Source: an uncultured Clostridia bacterium
GTDB taxonomy: Bacteria > Bacillota > Clostridia > Christensenellales > Borkfalkiaceae
Reading direction: 5' to 3'
Length of the DNA: 64,000 nt
NCBI GenBank assembly: GCA_947630705.1
Contig: CANRIK010000003.1
Location: forward strand, 105,653-169,652
Both the position numbers and the translations under genes were made by a program. How positions within the stretch are numbered: position 1 is the stretch's first letter; each line of letters opens with the position of its first letter. Below the pieces are notes generated by a model. It was not told the origin of the DNA. It was given only the letters and a program-made list of their open reading frames with translations, and searched no databases. Below, piece by piece: positions 26,030-33,774 of this stretch.

Positions 26030-26551
26030 TTACGCTCTCTTTTCCGCCACTGCGTTGAGCGCACGGGGAAGAGCCGAAAGCATATTGGAGAGAACTCCGG
26101 CAAGGTTTGCGACGGGAGCCTGCAAGGAACCGAGCAGTTTTGCCAGAAGTTCTTCCTTGGTAGGCATAGTCGCGAGGTCTTTTACGCCCTTTTTATCGAC
26201 GTAAGAGTTGTCAACGAACGCGCTCTTCAAGGTTATCTTGTTCTCGTAATCCTTGGCGGCGGCAACCATTATCTTCGCCGCGCCCGTCTCGTCGCCGCAG
26301 AAAGTAACCGCGGTGGGACCGTTGAGGTCGGAATCGAAATCCTTGTAGCCCAAATCGTTGAAAGCCTTTCTCACAAGCGTGTTCTTATACACCTTGTATT
26401 CGCAGCCAGCCTGTCTGCATTTATTGCGCAGTTCGGAGACTTCGGCGACGGTGAGTCCGACGTAATCGACAAAGATTACAGACTTCGACGCCTTGATTTT
26501 TTCCGTTATTTCGGCGATGACCGCTTTTTTTGCTTCGAAATTAGCCGACAT
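26030..26551 (-). CDS. rplJ: Large subunit ribosomal protein uL10
   Basis: A 173-residue stalk base protein. The N-terminal VIAEITEKIKASKSVIFVDY and the RQAGCEYKVYKNTLVRKA segment bind 23S rRNA; the C-terminal helix near 140-170 carries L7/L12 dimers. It is preceded by a typical L10 leader and followed 144 bp later by rplL. With L12 it represses its own operon in Bacillota. Confidence 0.96.
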   Translation of the reverse strand: MSANFEAKKAVIAEITEKIKASKSVIFVDYVGLTVAEVSELRNKCRQAGCEYKVYKNTLVRKAFNDLGYKDFDSDLNGPTAVTFCGDETGAAKIMVAAAKDYENKITLKSAFVDNSYVDKKGVKDLATMPTKEELLAKLLGSLQAPVANLAGVLSNMLSALPRALNAVAEKRA

Positions 26552-26599
26552 TTTTACCTCCTATAAGAGTTGCATACGCATGCGCCGAAGCGCCGCGAA

Positions 26600-26722
26600 A
26601 TGAAAATTTCCTGTTGCCGCACGGACAACAGGAAAATAACGGTTACTGTGTTTATTTTCTCTGCCTCCGTGGGATATTGAGCTGAAAGCACCCACCTTCT
26701 ACGGCTTCGGAAATTCAATTTT
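26600..26722 (-). promoter_or_regulatory. L10 (rplJL) autoregulatory leader with attenuator
   Basis: The leader RNA contains CCGAAGCCGUAGAAGGUGGG and the partner CCCACGGAGGC, which fit the conserved L10 leader with its kink-turn-like internal loop. Downstream is a strong stem TTTCCTGTTG/CAACAGGAAA (26607-26635) followed by TTTTC on the minus strand, the expected terminator. In Bacillota L10(L12)4 binding stabilises premature termination. Confidence 0.7.
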
Positions 26723-26729
26723 CTTTGTT

Positions 26730-26758
26730 ATTATATCCGTAAACTTGCGGCCTGTCAA
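26730..26758 (-). promoter_or_regulatory. Promoter of rplJ-rplL
   Basis: TTGACA (26753-26758), 17-base spacer, TATAAT (26730-26735), directly downstream of rplA. Confidence 0.88.
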
Positions 26759-26782
26759 CCGTTTTTTTGCGGATTTTCGAAT

Positions 26783-27472
26783 TTAGCCCTTGTTGTAAGC
26801 CACTTTCACGCCGGGCCCCATCGTCGCGGACATGGTGACGCTCTTTATATACTGACCTTTCGCCGCAGCCGGCTTTGCCTTGACTATGGCGTCCATGAGA
26901 GCGTTGAAGTTCTCGACTATCTTATCGGCTCCGAAAGATTTCTTGCCGATGGGCACGTGAATTATCGCGGTTTTATCGAGACGGTATTCCACCTTGCCGG
27001 CTTTGACTTCCTTTACCGCCTTGGCTACGTCCATGGTGACCGTGCCGCTCTTGGGGTTGGGCATCAATCCCTTGGGGCCGAGTATACGACCTATTCTACC
27101 TACCATACCCATCATATCGGGAGTGGTGATCATAACGTCGAAGTCGAACCAGTTCTGCGACTGAATACGCTGAATGGTTTCTTCCGCGCCTACGTAATCC
27201 GCGCCGGCCGCCTGTGCCGCGTCCGCCTTTTCTCCCTTTGCTATGACGAGCACGCGGAGAGTTTTACCGGTGCCGTTGGGAAGAACGAGCACGCCGCGGA
27301 CCTGCTGGTCTGCCTGACGGGGGTCTACGCCCAGACGGATATGGAGTTCTATTGTTTCGTCGAACTTTGCCTTTGCGGTGTCGATGGCTATTTTTGCAGC
27401 CTCCGCAATATCATAAGATTTGGAGCGGTCGTACGACTTTACGCTTTCGGCATATTTTTTAGACATCTTCAT
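26783..27472 (-). CDS. rplA: Large subunit ribosomal protein uL1
   Basis: A 229-residue protein of the mobile L1 stalk that guides E-site tRNA out. [40 protein letters not shown] and the C-terminal [10 protein letters not shown] are canonical. The first ATG at 27472 has AAGGAGG eight bases upstream. L1 is the likely repressor of this operon through the rRNA mimic upstream of rplK. Confidence 0.97.
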   Translation of the reverse strand: MKMSKKYAESVKSYDRSKSYDIAEAAKIAIDTAKAKFDETIELHIRLGVDPRQADQQVRGVLVLPNGTGKTLRVLVIAKGEKADAAQAAGADYVGAEETIQRIQSQNWFDFDVMITTPDMMGMVGRIGRILGPKGLMPNPKSGTVTMDVAKAVKEVKAGKVEYRLDKTAIIHVPIGKKSFGADKIVENFNALMDAIVKAKPAAAKGQYIKSVTMSATMGPGVKVAYNKG

Positions 27473-27485
27473 AGCGCGTACCTCC

Positions 27486-27911
27486 TTACTCCTCCACCGT
27501 CACGCCCATAGAGCGCGCGGTGCCCTTTACCATGCTCTTCGCCGCTTCGAGATCGTGGCAGTTCAGATCGGGCAACTTCGTCTTTGCTATCTCCTCAACC
27601 TGCGCCTTCGTCAGCTTGCCTACCTTGTCGCGATTGGGACGGGCGGAAGCCGTTTCGAGACCCAACGCCTTCTTTATGAGAACGGGCGTGGGGGGCGTTT
27701 TGAGAACGAAAGTGAAACTTCTGTCCTGATAGATCGTTACTACGCAGGGAATGATCAATCCGGCCTGCGCGGCGGTCTTTGCGTTGAACTCCTTGGTAAA
27801 GCCGGGAATATTGATTCCGTGAGGGCCCAGCGTAGAACCTACGGGGGGCGCCGGAGTAGCTTTACCTGCGGGGAGCTGCAACTTTACTACCGCAGTTATT
27901 TTTTTAGCCAT
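27486..27911 (-). CDS. rplK: Large subunit ribosomal protein uL11
   Basis: A 141-residue GTPase-centre protein. [30 protein letters not shown] is the proline-rich N-terminal domain, and the C-terminal RNA-binding domain ends [16 protein letters not shown]. It is the first gene after the L1-binding leader and lies 13 bp before rplA. Confidence 0.97.
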   Translation of the reverse strand: MAKKITAVVKLQLPAGKATPAPPVGSTLGPHGINIPGFTKEFNAKTAAQAGLIIPCVVTIYQDRSFTFVLKTPPTPVLIKKALGLETASARPNRDKVGKLTKAQVEEIAKTKLPDLNCHDLEAAKSMVKGTARSMGVTVEE

Positions 27912-27928
27912 AAAAAATTTCCTCCGAA

Positions 27929-27975
27929 GTGGTTATCGCGAGCGTACCATGAAAAGATTTAATACGCTCTCCCAC
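27929..27975 (-). promoter_or_regulatory. L1-binding rRNA mimic in the rplKA leader
   Basis: On the minus strand the RNA reads GUGGGAG, then a stem AGCGUA/UACGCU, then CGCGAUAACCAC. The 23S rRNA L1-binding site has GUGGGAG opposite GA(A)AUACCAC, so this is a close copy. It ends a few bases before the rplK Shine-Dalgarno CGGAGG, where bound L1 would block initiation, as known for L11-L1 operons. A small hairpin AAGTCC-GTGC-GGACTT at 27980-27997 lies upstream. Confidence 0.7.
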
Positions 27976-28077
27976 ATATTGTAAAAGTCCGCACGGACTT
28001 ATTACTTTTATTTACGCTTATTTACATGGCGGAAATCCGCCGTACGCGCCGACTGCAATTATCTTGCCCGTGAGCGC

Positions 28078-28611
28078 TTATAATTTTTTTATCTGTATAT
28101 ATTCCACTTCAACGTCGGTATTTCTGCCGAACATCTGAATATTTACTTTGGCTTTCTGGGCGGCGTCGTTGAGTTCGGTTATAACTCCGTCGAAGCCCTC
28201 CAAAGGTCCGGAATCCACCGCTACTCTGTCGCCTACGGCAAAGTCGGCGTCCACCACTATCTCTTCGAGGCGCATCTTGCGTATCTCCGACTCTTTCATG
28301 GGAATCGGACGTCCCTGCGGACCCACGAAACCGGTTACGCCGCGAGTATTGGTCACCCAATACCAGAGCTGGTTGGAATATATCATCTTTATGAACACAT
28401 AGCAGGGCAGCAGCTTGCGCTCGACTATCTTGCGCTTGCCGTTCTTCTCCTCTATGGTCTGTTCCATGGGGATTTTGACGTCGAATATCATATCCTGCAA
28501 GTTGTTGTTTTCAATGAGACGGAAGAGACTGTCTCTCACCATCGACTCATAACCCGAATAGGTATGCAGAATGTACCAGCAGGGATTTTCGGGATCGGCT
28601 ACCATAGTCAT
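28078..28611 (-). CDS. nusG: Transcription elongation and antitermination factor NusG
   Basis: A 177-residue protein with the NGN domain (CWYILHTYSGYESMVRDSL, YVFIKMIYSNQLWYWVTNTRGVTGFVG) and a C-terminal KOW domain (FAVGDRVAVDSGPLEGFDGVI). It couples polymerase to ribosomes and Rho. GGAGGTG lies five bases before the first ATG. It lies between secE and rplK as usual. Confidence 0.97.
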   Translation of the reverse strand: MTMVADPENPCWYILHTYSGYESMVRDSLFRLIENNNLQDMIFDVKIPMEQTIEEKNGKRKIVERKLLPCYVFIKMIYSNQLWYWVTNTRGVTGFVGPQGRPIPMKESEIRKMRLEEIVVDADFAVGDRVAVDSGPLEGFDGVITELNDAAQKAKVNIQMFGRNTDVEVEYIQIKKL

Positions 28612-28623
28612 AGCGACACCTCC

Positions 28624-28863
28624 TTAACTCTGACCTATATTGGTTATCAAGTTCAACAGCTCCTGCAAGCCGTAATTTATGCCGGTTACCACTACGGTGA
28701 AGGCTACGACGACAACCAGAACGACGCACGTAGCTTTTACCACCTTGGGAAAAGTGGGCCACGTCACTCTTTTGAGTTCGGAGAAGGTCTCTTTGAGTTT
28801 TCTTCCGGCACGCACAAAGATATTGGGTTTCTTTGCGCCGGTATCCTTTTGGTTATTGGCCAT
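28624..28863 (-). CDS. secE: Protein translocase subunit SecE
   Basis: A 79-residue single-span clamp of the SecYEG channel. ETFSELKRVTWPTFPKVVKA is the conserved amphipathic helix before the membrane span (about 44-66). It lies 12 bp before nusG. Confidence 0.96.
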   Translation of the reverse strand: MANNQKDTGAKKPNIFVRAGRKLKETFSELKRVTWPTFPKVVKATCVVLVVVVAFTVVVTGINYGLQELLNLITNIGQS

Positions 28864-28878
28864 AACAAACCTCTTAAA

Positions 28879-29046
28879 TTACTTGCTTTCCTTGTGTTCG
28901 GTGTGCTTTTTGCAGAACGGGCAGTACTTGGACATCGTAAGTCTGTCAGGATCGTTGCGTTTGTTCTTATAGCTGTCGTAATTGCGGTGTTTGCATTCGG
29001 TGCACTCTAATGTGATCTTTGTTCTTACCTGTGCTTTGGTTGCCAT
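28879..29046 (-). CDS. rpmG: Large subunit ribosomal protein bL33, zinc type
   Basis: A 55-residue product read from the minus strand: [20 protein letters not shown] at the start and [15 protein letters not shown] at the end. The two CxxC pairs bind zinc. It is the first gene of rpmG-secE-nusG-rplK-rplA. The Shine-Dalgarno is CGGAG. Confidence 0.95.
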   Translation of the reverse strand: MATKAQVRTKITLECTECKHRNYDSYKNKRNDPDRLTMSKYCPFCKKHTEHKESK

Positions 29047-29070
29047 GTTGGAAAACTCCGTACAAAAAAA

Positions 29071-29093
29071 TTACACCCCTTTTTGCGGTGTAA
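29071..29093 (-). other. Stem-loop at the 5' end of the rpmG transcript
   Basis: TTACACC/GGTGTAA with a 9-base loop, then seven T on the minus strand. It begins at the predicted transcription start, so it may be a 5' stabilising hairpin or a very early terminator. Confidence 0.55.
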
Positions 29094-29097
29094 AGAG

Positions 29098-29126
29098 AGT
29101 TTAACATATAAATGGAGAGCTGTCAA
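29098..29126 (-). promoter_or_regulatory. Promoter of rpmG-secE-nusG-rplK-rplA
   Basis: TTGACA (29121-29126), 17-base spacer, TAAACT (29098-29103). Confidence 0.8.
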
Positions 29127-29154
29127 CTTATTTTTTTCGGTTTTTTGAAAATTT

Positions 29155-29934
29155 TTATATTTCGTACCACTCGTTTTCGGTGGGAACGACAGTCCGCACT
29201 TCGGGCAGAACCTCCCTTGCGGCCTCGGCGAACCTGCCCGTGTTTACCGAACGGGTAAAGGGCGGAAAGGCGTTGTCGAAGTGGTCTATTATCACCGCTT
29301 TGGGCGTGAGCGTGCGCAAAAATCCCTTCATATATCTGTCCATGCGCGTGCGCCCCTGATAAGGAAAGACGAGCATGTCGGCGTCCTTCGGATACTCCGC
29401 GTCGTCAGCCATGCCGGCGGAACCGAGCACGAGCAGTTTCTTGCCGCCGCTCTGCACCTCGAAGGCATAGATGTCATCTCTACCCGACATTTTAAACCGC
29501 TTCATGATTTTGAGATTTCTCACTCCCGACGCAAAACGGCAATATGTGAGAGGATTGAATACTATGCCGAGCACGGTGGCGGCGTCGAATTTGCAGTGAC
29601 GTCCCTTGTAAACGCGGACGGAGATGTCCCCGACCTCCACTCTATCGCCCGACACTATGGGGCGCATGAGTCCGATGGGAATATTGTTTTCGGCGGCAGT
29701 GCGAATACCGTCGGGAGAGACGTAAACGTCTTTAACGTTTCCGCTCTCAAAAACGGAAATATCGCTGAAATGGTCGAAGTGCGGATGAGTAATAAATACG
29801 GCTTCGGCGGTGACGGCCTCGTCTACGGGAAGGGACGGAAGTTTTTTATTTCTTTTTAAATACGGGTCTATAAGTATCCGCGTCTTTTCGCCCTCGATGA
29901 GAAGGGAAGCCGTTCCGTACCACTTTATCCTCAT
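29155..29934 (-). CDS. MBL-fold metal-dependent hydrolase (UlaG-like)
   Basis: A 259-residue beta-lactamase-fold protein without signal peptide. The metal-binding HPHFDH motif is at residues 50-55 and a later Asp and His are in DADMLVFPYQG and VIIDHFDN. The N-terminal MRIKWYGTASLLIEG resembles UlaG/YtnP-like cytosolic hydrolases. The substrate is not deducible. It has its own promoter and a GC-rich leader of about 125 nt. Confidence 0.75.
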   Translation of the reverse strand: MRIKWYGTASLLIEGEKTRILIDPYLKRNKKLPSLPVDEAVTAEAVFITHPHFDHFSDISVFESGNVKDVYVSPDGIRTAAENNIPIGLMRPIVSGDRVEVGDISVRVYKGRHCKFDAATVLGIVFNPLTYCRFASGVRNLKIMKRFKMSGRDDIYAFEVQSGGKKLLVLGSAGMADDAEYPKDADMLVFPYQGRTRMDRYMKGFLRTLTPKAVIIDHFDNAFPPFTRSVNTGRFAEAAREVLPEVRTVVPTENEWYEI

Positions 29935-30065
29935 ATGCTTTTCTCGTCCACGAACGGCCTTTTTTTGTGACGTTGAAAGTCAAAGCCGCCTATGCGCCGC
30001 GTCCTCGCGCCCTTAAAACGCCACAATGCGTCCTTCAAAGGCCGCCGCGAGCAAACAATGTCCGT

Positions 30066-30094
30066 ATTATATCACATATTCGGCTACTGCACAA
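30066..30094 (-). promoter_or_regulatory. Promoter of the MBL hydrolase
   Basis: TTGTGC (30089-30094), 17-base spacer, TATAAT (30066-30071). Confidence 0.6.
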
Positions 30095-30152
30095 ACGATT
30101 TCGACGCCGCAATGAAAAATAGAGCGAAAAATCGGGCGTCATACCGAAAAAA

Positions 30153-31382
30153 TTATTCCGGTTGATAGATATACTGCTGCGCCGTGACCGTCACGCTCTT
30201 GGTCTCGCCGCCGAGATAGTAATAGCTCGTACCGAAGAAAGCGCTTGTCGTGCGAGTCAAAATGTCTTTATACTCTATCGTGACCTTATCTCCCGCCTTT
30301 ACGCCGCCGATGACCTCGTTGGCAAGGGTTGTAAGGGAATATGAGCCGCTTCCGCTCGCGGAGAGGTCGGTTTTCTCGCCGTTTACCGTAATCGACCGCA
30401 CGGCTTTCAGTGTGTTCGTCCATGAGGCGTATATGGGGCTGGATTCCGCCGCCTGCGCTATGAGATAATTGCCTCTCGCGAGCAAGGATGAATCAGAATA
30501 GAGCGTTGAATACGAAAAGGTGAGGTCCATTCTCGCGTCGCCCTCCACATAGCCGTAAGAGACGACCTCGTCCCCCGCCTCGACGTGGGTATCTATCAGC
30601 TCTTTTGCGGCAAAACGCGCGTCGTTGGCAGGAATGGCGAAGTTCAGACCTTCCACCTGCCTGTCGTTGTACGTCTCGTATCCGGAGTTGATTATCCCGA
30701 CAAGTTTGCCGTCCGAATCGAAGAGTCCGCCGCCGGAATTGCCGCCGTTGGTCAGAGCGTCTGTCTGCATAAGGGTCATTGAACCTATCTCGCTTATATT
30801 TACGGCTCGGCGAGTTGCGGAGACTATTCCGTGAGTTACCGTTCCGCCGAGAATTCCGAGAGGATTGCCTATGGCGTACACCTCCGTACCTACCTTGACG
30901 GAATCGCTGTCGGATATGAATGTCGCCAACGAGAAACTCACGCCCTCCGGCGGAGTCACCGTCAGAACGGCGATATCGCGTTTCAACGAACTGCCCACGA
31001 GCCGCGCCTCATAGGTTTGGGTGGACTCCGTTCCGTCGTCGGCTATCGAAAGCACGTCTACCGTGAACGACTTTCCTCCGTCAATCACGTGATGGTTTGT
31101 GATTATGAAATATTGGTTTCCGCTCTCCGCCTTGGAAATCACCACTCCGCTGCCGGCGGAAGAGGAGACGTCGTTGTAACTTGTGACGTCCACCACCGTC
31201 GGCCGTATGTTTGCGAGCATTTCGACGGTCGAGGAATATTGTTCCTCCGATTGAGCGAGCGTCATATTCACATTATAGTTTTTGGTTTCGCCGGAGACGC
31301 CTCCGGTACAGCCGGCAAGCGACAGCGCAAGGGCAGACGCAAGCGCGGCGGACAAAATTTTTAATACAGTCGATTTTTTCAT
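30153..31382 (-). CDS. HtrA/DegP-like S1C serine protease lipoprotein without PDZ domain
   Basis: A 409-residue surface protease. The signal peptide ends in a canonical lipobox LAGC (Cys25). The trypsin fold shows the triad His98 (NHHVID), Asp136 (KRDIAV) and Ser216 (NGGNSGGGLFD). The usual PDZ domain is absent; the last 140 or so residues are Y, S and T rich and of unknown fold. It likely cleaves or senses misfolded exported proteins. The ATG at 31382 fits the signal peptide; five upstream residues in frame are unlikely. Confidence 0.85.
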   Translation of the reverse strand: MKKSTVLKILSAALASALALSLAGCTGGVSGETKNYNVNMTLAQSEEQYSSTVEMLANIRPTVVDVTSYNDVSSSAGSGVVISKAESGNQYFIITNHHVIDGGKSFTVDVLSIADDGTESTQTYEARLVGSSLKRDIAVLTVTPPEGVSFSLATFISDSDSVKVGTEVYAIGNPLGILGGTVTHGIVSATRRAVNISEIGSMTLMQTDALTNGGNSGGGLFDSDGKLVGIINSGYETYNDRQVEGLNFAIPANDARFAAKELIDTHVEAGDEVVSYGYVEGDARMDLTFSYSTLYSDSSLLARGNYLIAQAAESSPIYASWTNTLKAVRSITVNGEKTDLSASGSGSYSLTTLANEVIGGVKAGDKVTIEYKDILTRTTSAFFGTSYYYLGGETKSVTVTAQQYIYQPE

Positions 31383-31487
31383 TTCTGCTGACCTCAACGC
31401 AACATATTATAGACGGCTCGTGTGAAAAGTAAGTGTTTTTTGCCGTGCAATTCGGGCAAATTTTTATTTGAGTTTATTTAAAAAGAT

Positions 31488-31514
31488 AACGGGTGCGCAA
31501 GACACTCACCCGTT
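31488..31514 (-). terminator. Terminator of the SecB-like gene
   Basis: Stem AACGGGTG/CACCCGTT with an 11-base loop, then ATCTTTTT on the minus strand. Confidence 0.75.
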
Positions 31515-31561
31515 GTTAAATTATATTTCAGATCGTAAAACAATTCCCCCTATCGGAGGTT

Positions 31562-31996
31562 TCAGTTGAGATTGGAACCGACCGTGAACGCGTACTGCTC
31601 TCTGTCCTCGGGGAAAATGGGGCCGTTGATTATGGGCAGATTGAGCGGAGCGATATACGCGCTCGCCGTTATATTTGTTACGGCCGCGCGGAGATAGGGA
31701 TAGATGAGCCTTGTGGCTTCGATGACGAAGTTTCTTTCGTCGGCGTCGTTTTTGATTTCGGTAACTTCGAAAATGCCGACTATCGTCACGTTTATGTCAA
31801 AGGGCTTGGGTTCATCTTCGGTGCTCTCCACCTTTACGGAGAGCGCCACAAAGTTAAGTTTATCGTTGTTGTTGACTTTTCTCACCTGACGGGCAAACTG
31901 GGGCTTTATATCCAGTCTTTCATCGGGATTGAGGCGCACTCTGTTGAGTTTGAAGGAGAGCTCCTCCGCGGTAACGCCTTTCAATTCATATTTCAT
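31562..31996 (-). CDS. SecB-like export chaperone
   Basis: A 144-residue acidic cytosolic protein. The C-terminal LIYPYLRAAVTNITASAYIAP and LNLPIIN segments follow the SecB pattern (FPYvRe.i.....r..FP.LnL.PiN). SecB holds preproteins unfolded for SecA. Classical SecB is rare in Bacillota, where divergent SecB-like proteins are found, so the name is family-level. It is monocistronic with its own promoter and terminator; no toxin or antitoxin gene adjoins it. Confidence 0.6.
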   Translation of the reverse strand: MKYELKGVTAEELSFKLNRVRLNPDERLDIKPQFARQVRKVNNNDKLNFVALSVKVESTEDEPKPFDINVTIVGIFEVTEIKNDADERNFVIEATRLIYPYLRAAVTNITASAYIAPLNLPIINGPIFPEDREQYAFTVGSNLN

Positions 31997-32031
31997 ATAA
32001 AATTCTCCTGTCCGTTGATTTATTTACGGTT

Positions 32032-32060
32032 ATTATAAACTTTATGCGTGCAAAAGTCAA
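32032..32060 (-). promoter_or_regulatory. Promoter of the SecB-like gene
   Basis: TTGACT (32055-32060), 17-base spacer, TATAAT (32032-32037). Confidence 0.8.
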
Positions 32061-32100
32061 ACATACTTCCACTTTTATGGCATTTTTTTGCAAAAGCCGA

Positions 32101-32129
32101 TTGATATTTTCACTCGGATATATTATAAT
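32101..32129 (+). promoter_or_regulatory. Promoter of the RNase G gene
   Basis: TTGATA (32101-32106), 17-base spacer, TATAAT (32124-32129), divergent from the SecB-like promoter. The leader to the ATG is about 90 nt with AAAAGGAG at its end. Confidence 0.75.
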
Positions 32130-32226
32130 ATATAGGTCGTTGGAAATTTTACGCTCGGGAAAGTTTGCCCGATTGCGGCGAAATGCTCCCCATTTCGGAG
32201 CGCACGACATTTTCAAAAGGAGTATT

Positions 32227-33717
32227 ATGGCGCGAAAGACACTCTATTTCGACTCCTTCTGCGGTTACTTTATTTCCGCGGTCACGGAGAACGGAAAGAT
32301 GATAGAATTCAATTTCGAAAAGCGCGACACGGGAGTTGCCGTAGGCAATGTCTATAAGGGCAAGGTCACTCGGGTGCTCCCCGGAATGAGGGCCGCCTTC
32401 GTGGACTGCGGACTCAAAAAGAACTGCTATCTCTCGGCGGACGACCTCATTCCCGAAGGCGAAAAATATTTAAACGGCGATGAGCTCTCGGCCGCCATAC
32501 CGGAACTCCGCGTCGGAGACGAACTCCCCGTTCAGGTCACAAAGATGCCCAACGGCACGAAGGGCGCAAAAGTCACTCCGCATATTACAATCATAGGCAA
32601 GAGCCTCATATATATGCCCGATACTCCTTTCGTGGGAATCTCACGTAAGATAAACGACGCGGAACTGCGGAAAAATCTGCGGTTTGCCGCCGGCAAGCTG
32701 ATAAACGGAAACGAGGGGCTCATAGTGCGCACGGCCGCTCCTTATGCCAAACGCAGTCAGGTGGAAGAAGAGTTGAGCTACCTCAAAAACGTATATAACA
32801 ATATCTCCGAAAACTTCCCCCACGCGGCCACGGGCGCCCTCCTTTACGCAGATTTTGCACTGCCCATTCGAGTATTGAGAGACACCCTCTCCTCTGATAT
32901 CGACAGCATTGTTGTAGGCTCGCAGGAGCTTGCCGACCTCATTGAAAATATAGTAAATCTCTATCCCCCCAGAAGCCGTAAACCGGTCATACTGCAAGAT
33001 ACGGGCAGAGATCTTATGGAAGAGGTGGGGATCTCGAAGGAGTTTCTCGCCATACTCTCGCCGAAAGCAGAACTTGAAAACGGGGCGTATATTATAATCG
33101 AGCGCACCGAAGCTCTGACCGTTATCGACGTAAACACGGGAAAATTTACGGGGGACGACAGCCTCGAACAGACGGTGTACTATACAAACATCCTTGCCGC
33201 GCGCGAAATAGCCAGACAGGTGAGATTGAGAAATATCGGCGGCATAGTCGTTGTGGACTTTATAGACATGCAGAGCGAGGCGCACCGCAAGGCGCTCGTC
33301 GAAGAGCTTGAACGCGCCCTCAAAGACGACAGAGCAAAGTGCGCCGTCTCTCCCATGTCGCGGCTCGGACTCGTGGAATTTACGCGGAAACGCATAGGCG
33401 TCTCTCCTCTCTCCATTATGCTCGCACCCTGCAAGCATTGCTCGGGAACGGGCGCGACGAGGACTCCCGAATCGATTATTATAGGTCTGCGCGCAAAACT
33501 TTTGAATATGTTTGCGGACGGCGCAGGCGACGTCAGAATAGATATGAACAACGAGACCTATATGCGGCTGATGGACTGGAAAGAGATGCGCGACGACCTC
33601 AACGCACACGCGCACGGAGCAAAAATTTACGTCGTGCCGCACAGAACTTATCACGAGGAAAAGTTAGTCATACGTCTCGCTCCCTTTAACGTGCCATACG
33701 ACGCCGTGCTTGTGTAA
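32227..33717 (+). CDS. rng: Ribonuclease G/E family endoribonuclease
   Basis: A 496-residue endoribonuclease. The S1 domain near 36-115 begins VGNVYKGKVTRVLPGMRAAF. The catalytic DNase I-like part contains VIDVNTGKFTG and GGIVVVDFIDM with the Mg2+-binding Asp residues. CKHCSGTG is the Zn-link that dimerises the enzyme. It matures rRNA ends and degrades mRNA. The ATG at 32227 follows AAAAGGAG; earlier in-frame codons are upstream of the promoter and cannot be used. Confidence 0.93.
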   Translation: MARKTLYFDSFCGYFISAVTENGKMIEFNFEKRDTGVAVGNVYKGKVTRVLPGMRAAFVDCGLKKNCYLSADDLIPEGEKYLNGDELSAAIPELRVGDELPVQVTKMPNGTKGAKVTPHITIIGKSLIYMPDTPFVGISRKINDAELRKNLRFAAGKLINGNEGLIVRTAAPYAKRSQVEEELSYLKNVYNNISENFPHAATGALLYADFALPIRVLRDTLSSDIDSIVVGSQELADLIENIVNLYPPRSRKPVILQDTGRDLMEEVGISKEFLAILSPKAELENGAYIIIERTEALTVIDVNTGKFTGDDSLEQTVYYTNILAAREIARQVRLRNIGGIVVVDFIDMQSEAHRKALVEELERALKDDRAKCAVSPMSRLGLVEFTRKRIGVSPLSIMLAPCKHCSGTGATRTPESIIIGLRAKLLNMFADGAGDVRIDMNNETYMRLMDWKEMRDDLNAHAHGAKIYVVPHRTYHEEKLVIRLAPFNVPYDAVLV

Positions 33718-33739
33718 TATCAAAAGTTGCCTCAAATCA

Positions 33740-33768
33740 TAGACAAAGCGGATATTTTATGATAAAAT
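33740..33768 (+). promoter_or_regulatory. Promoter of the AraC-family regulator, predicted leaderless
   Basis: TAGACA (33740-33745), 17-base spacer, TAAAAT (33763-33768). The ATG follows six bases later and no Shine-Dalgarno is present, so the mRNA probably starts at the start codon. Confidence 0.5.
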
Positions 33769-33774
33769 ACGGAT

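Noticed and set aside
29935..30065. tRNA or small RNA gene in the GC-rich leader of the MBL hydrolase gene
   Set aside because: No cloverleaf, no T-loop GTTCRANNC and no terminal CCA context.
32641..33654. 337-residue minus-strand open frame
   Set aside because: Antisense to RNase G, with no domain or start signal.
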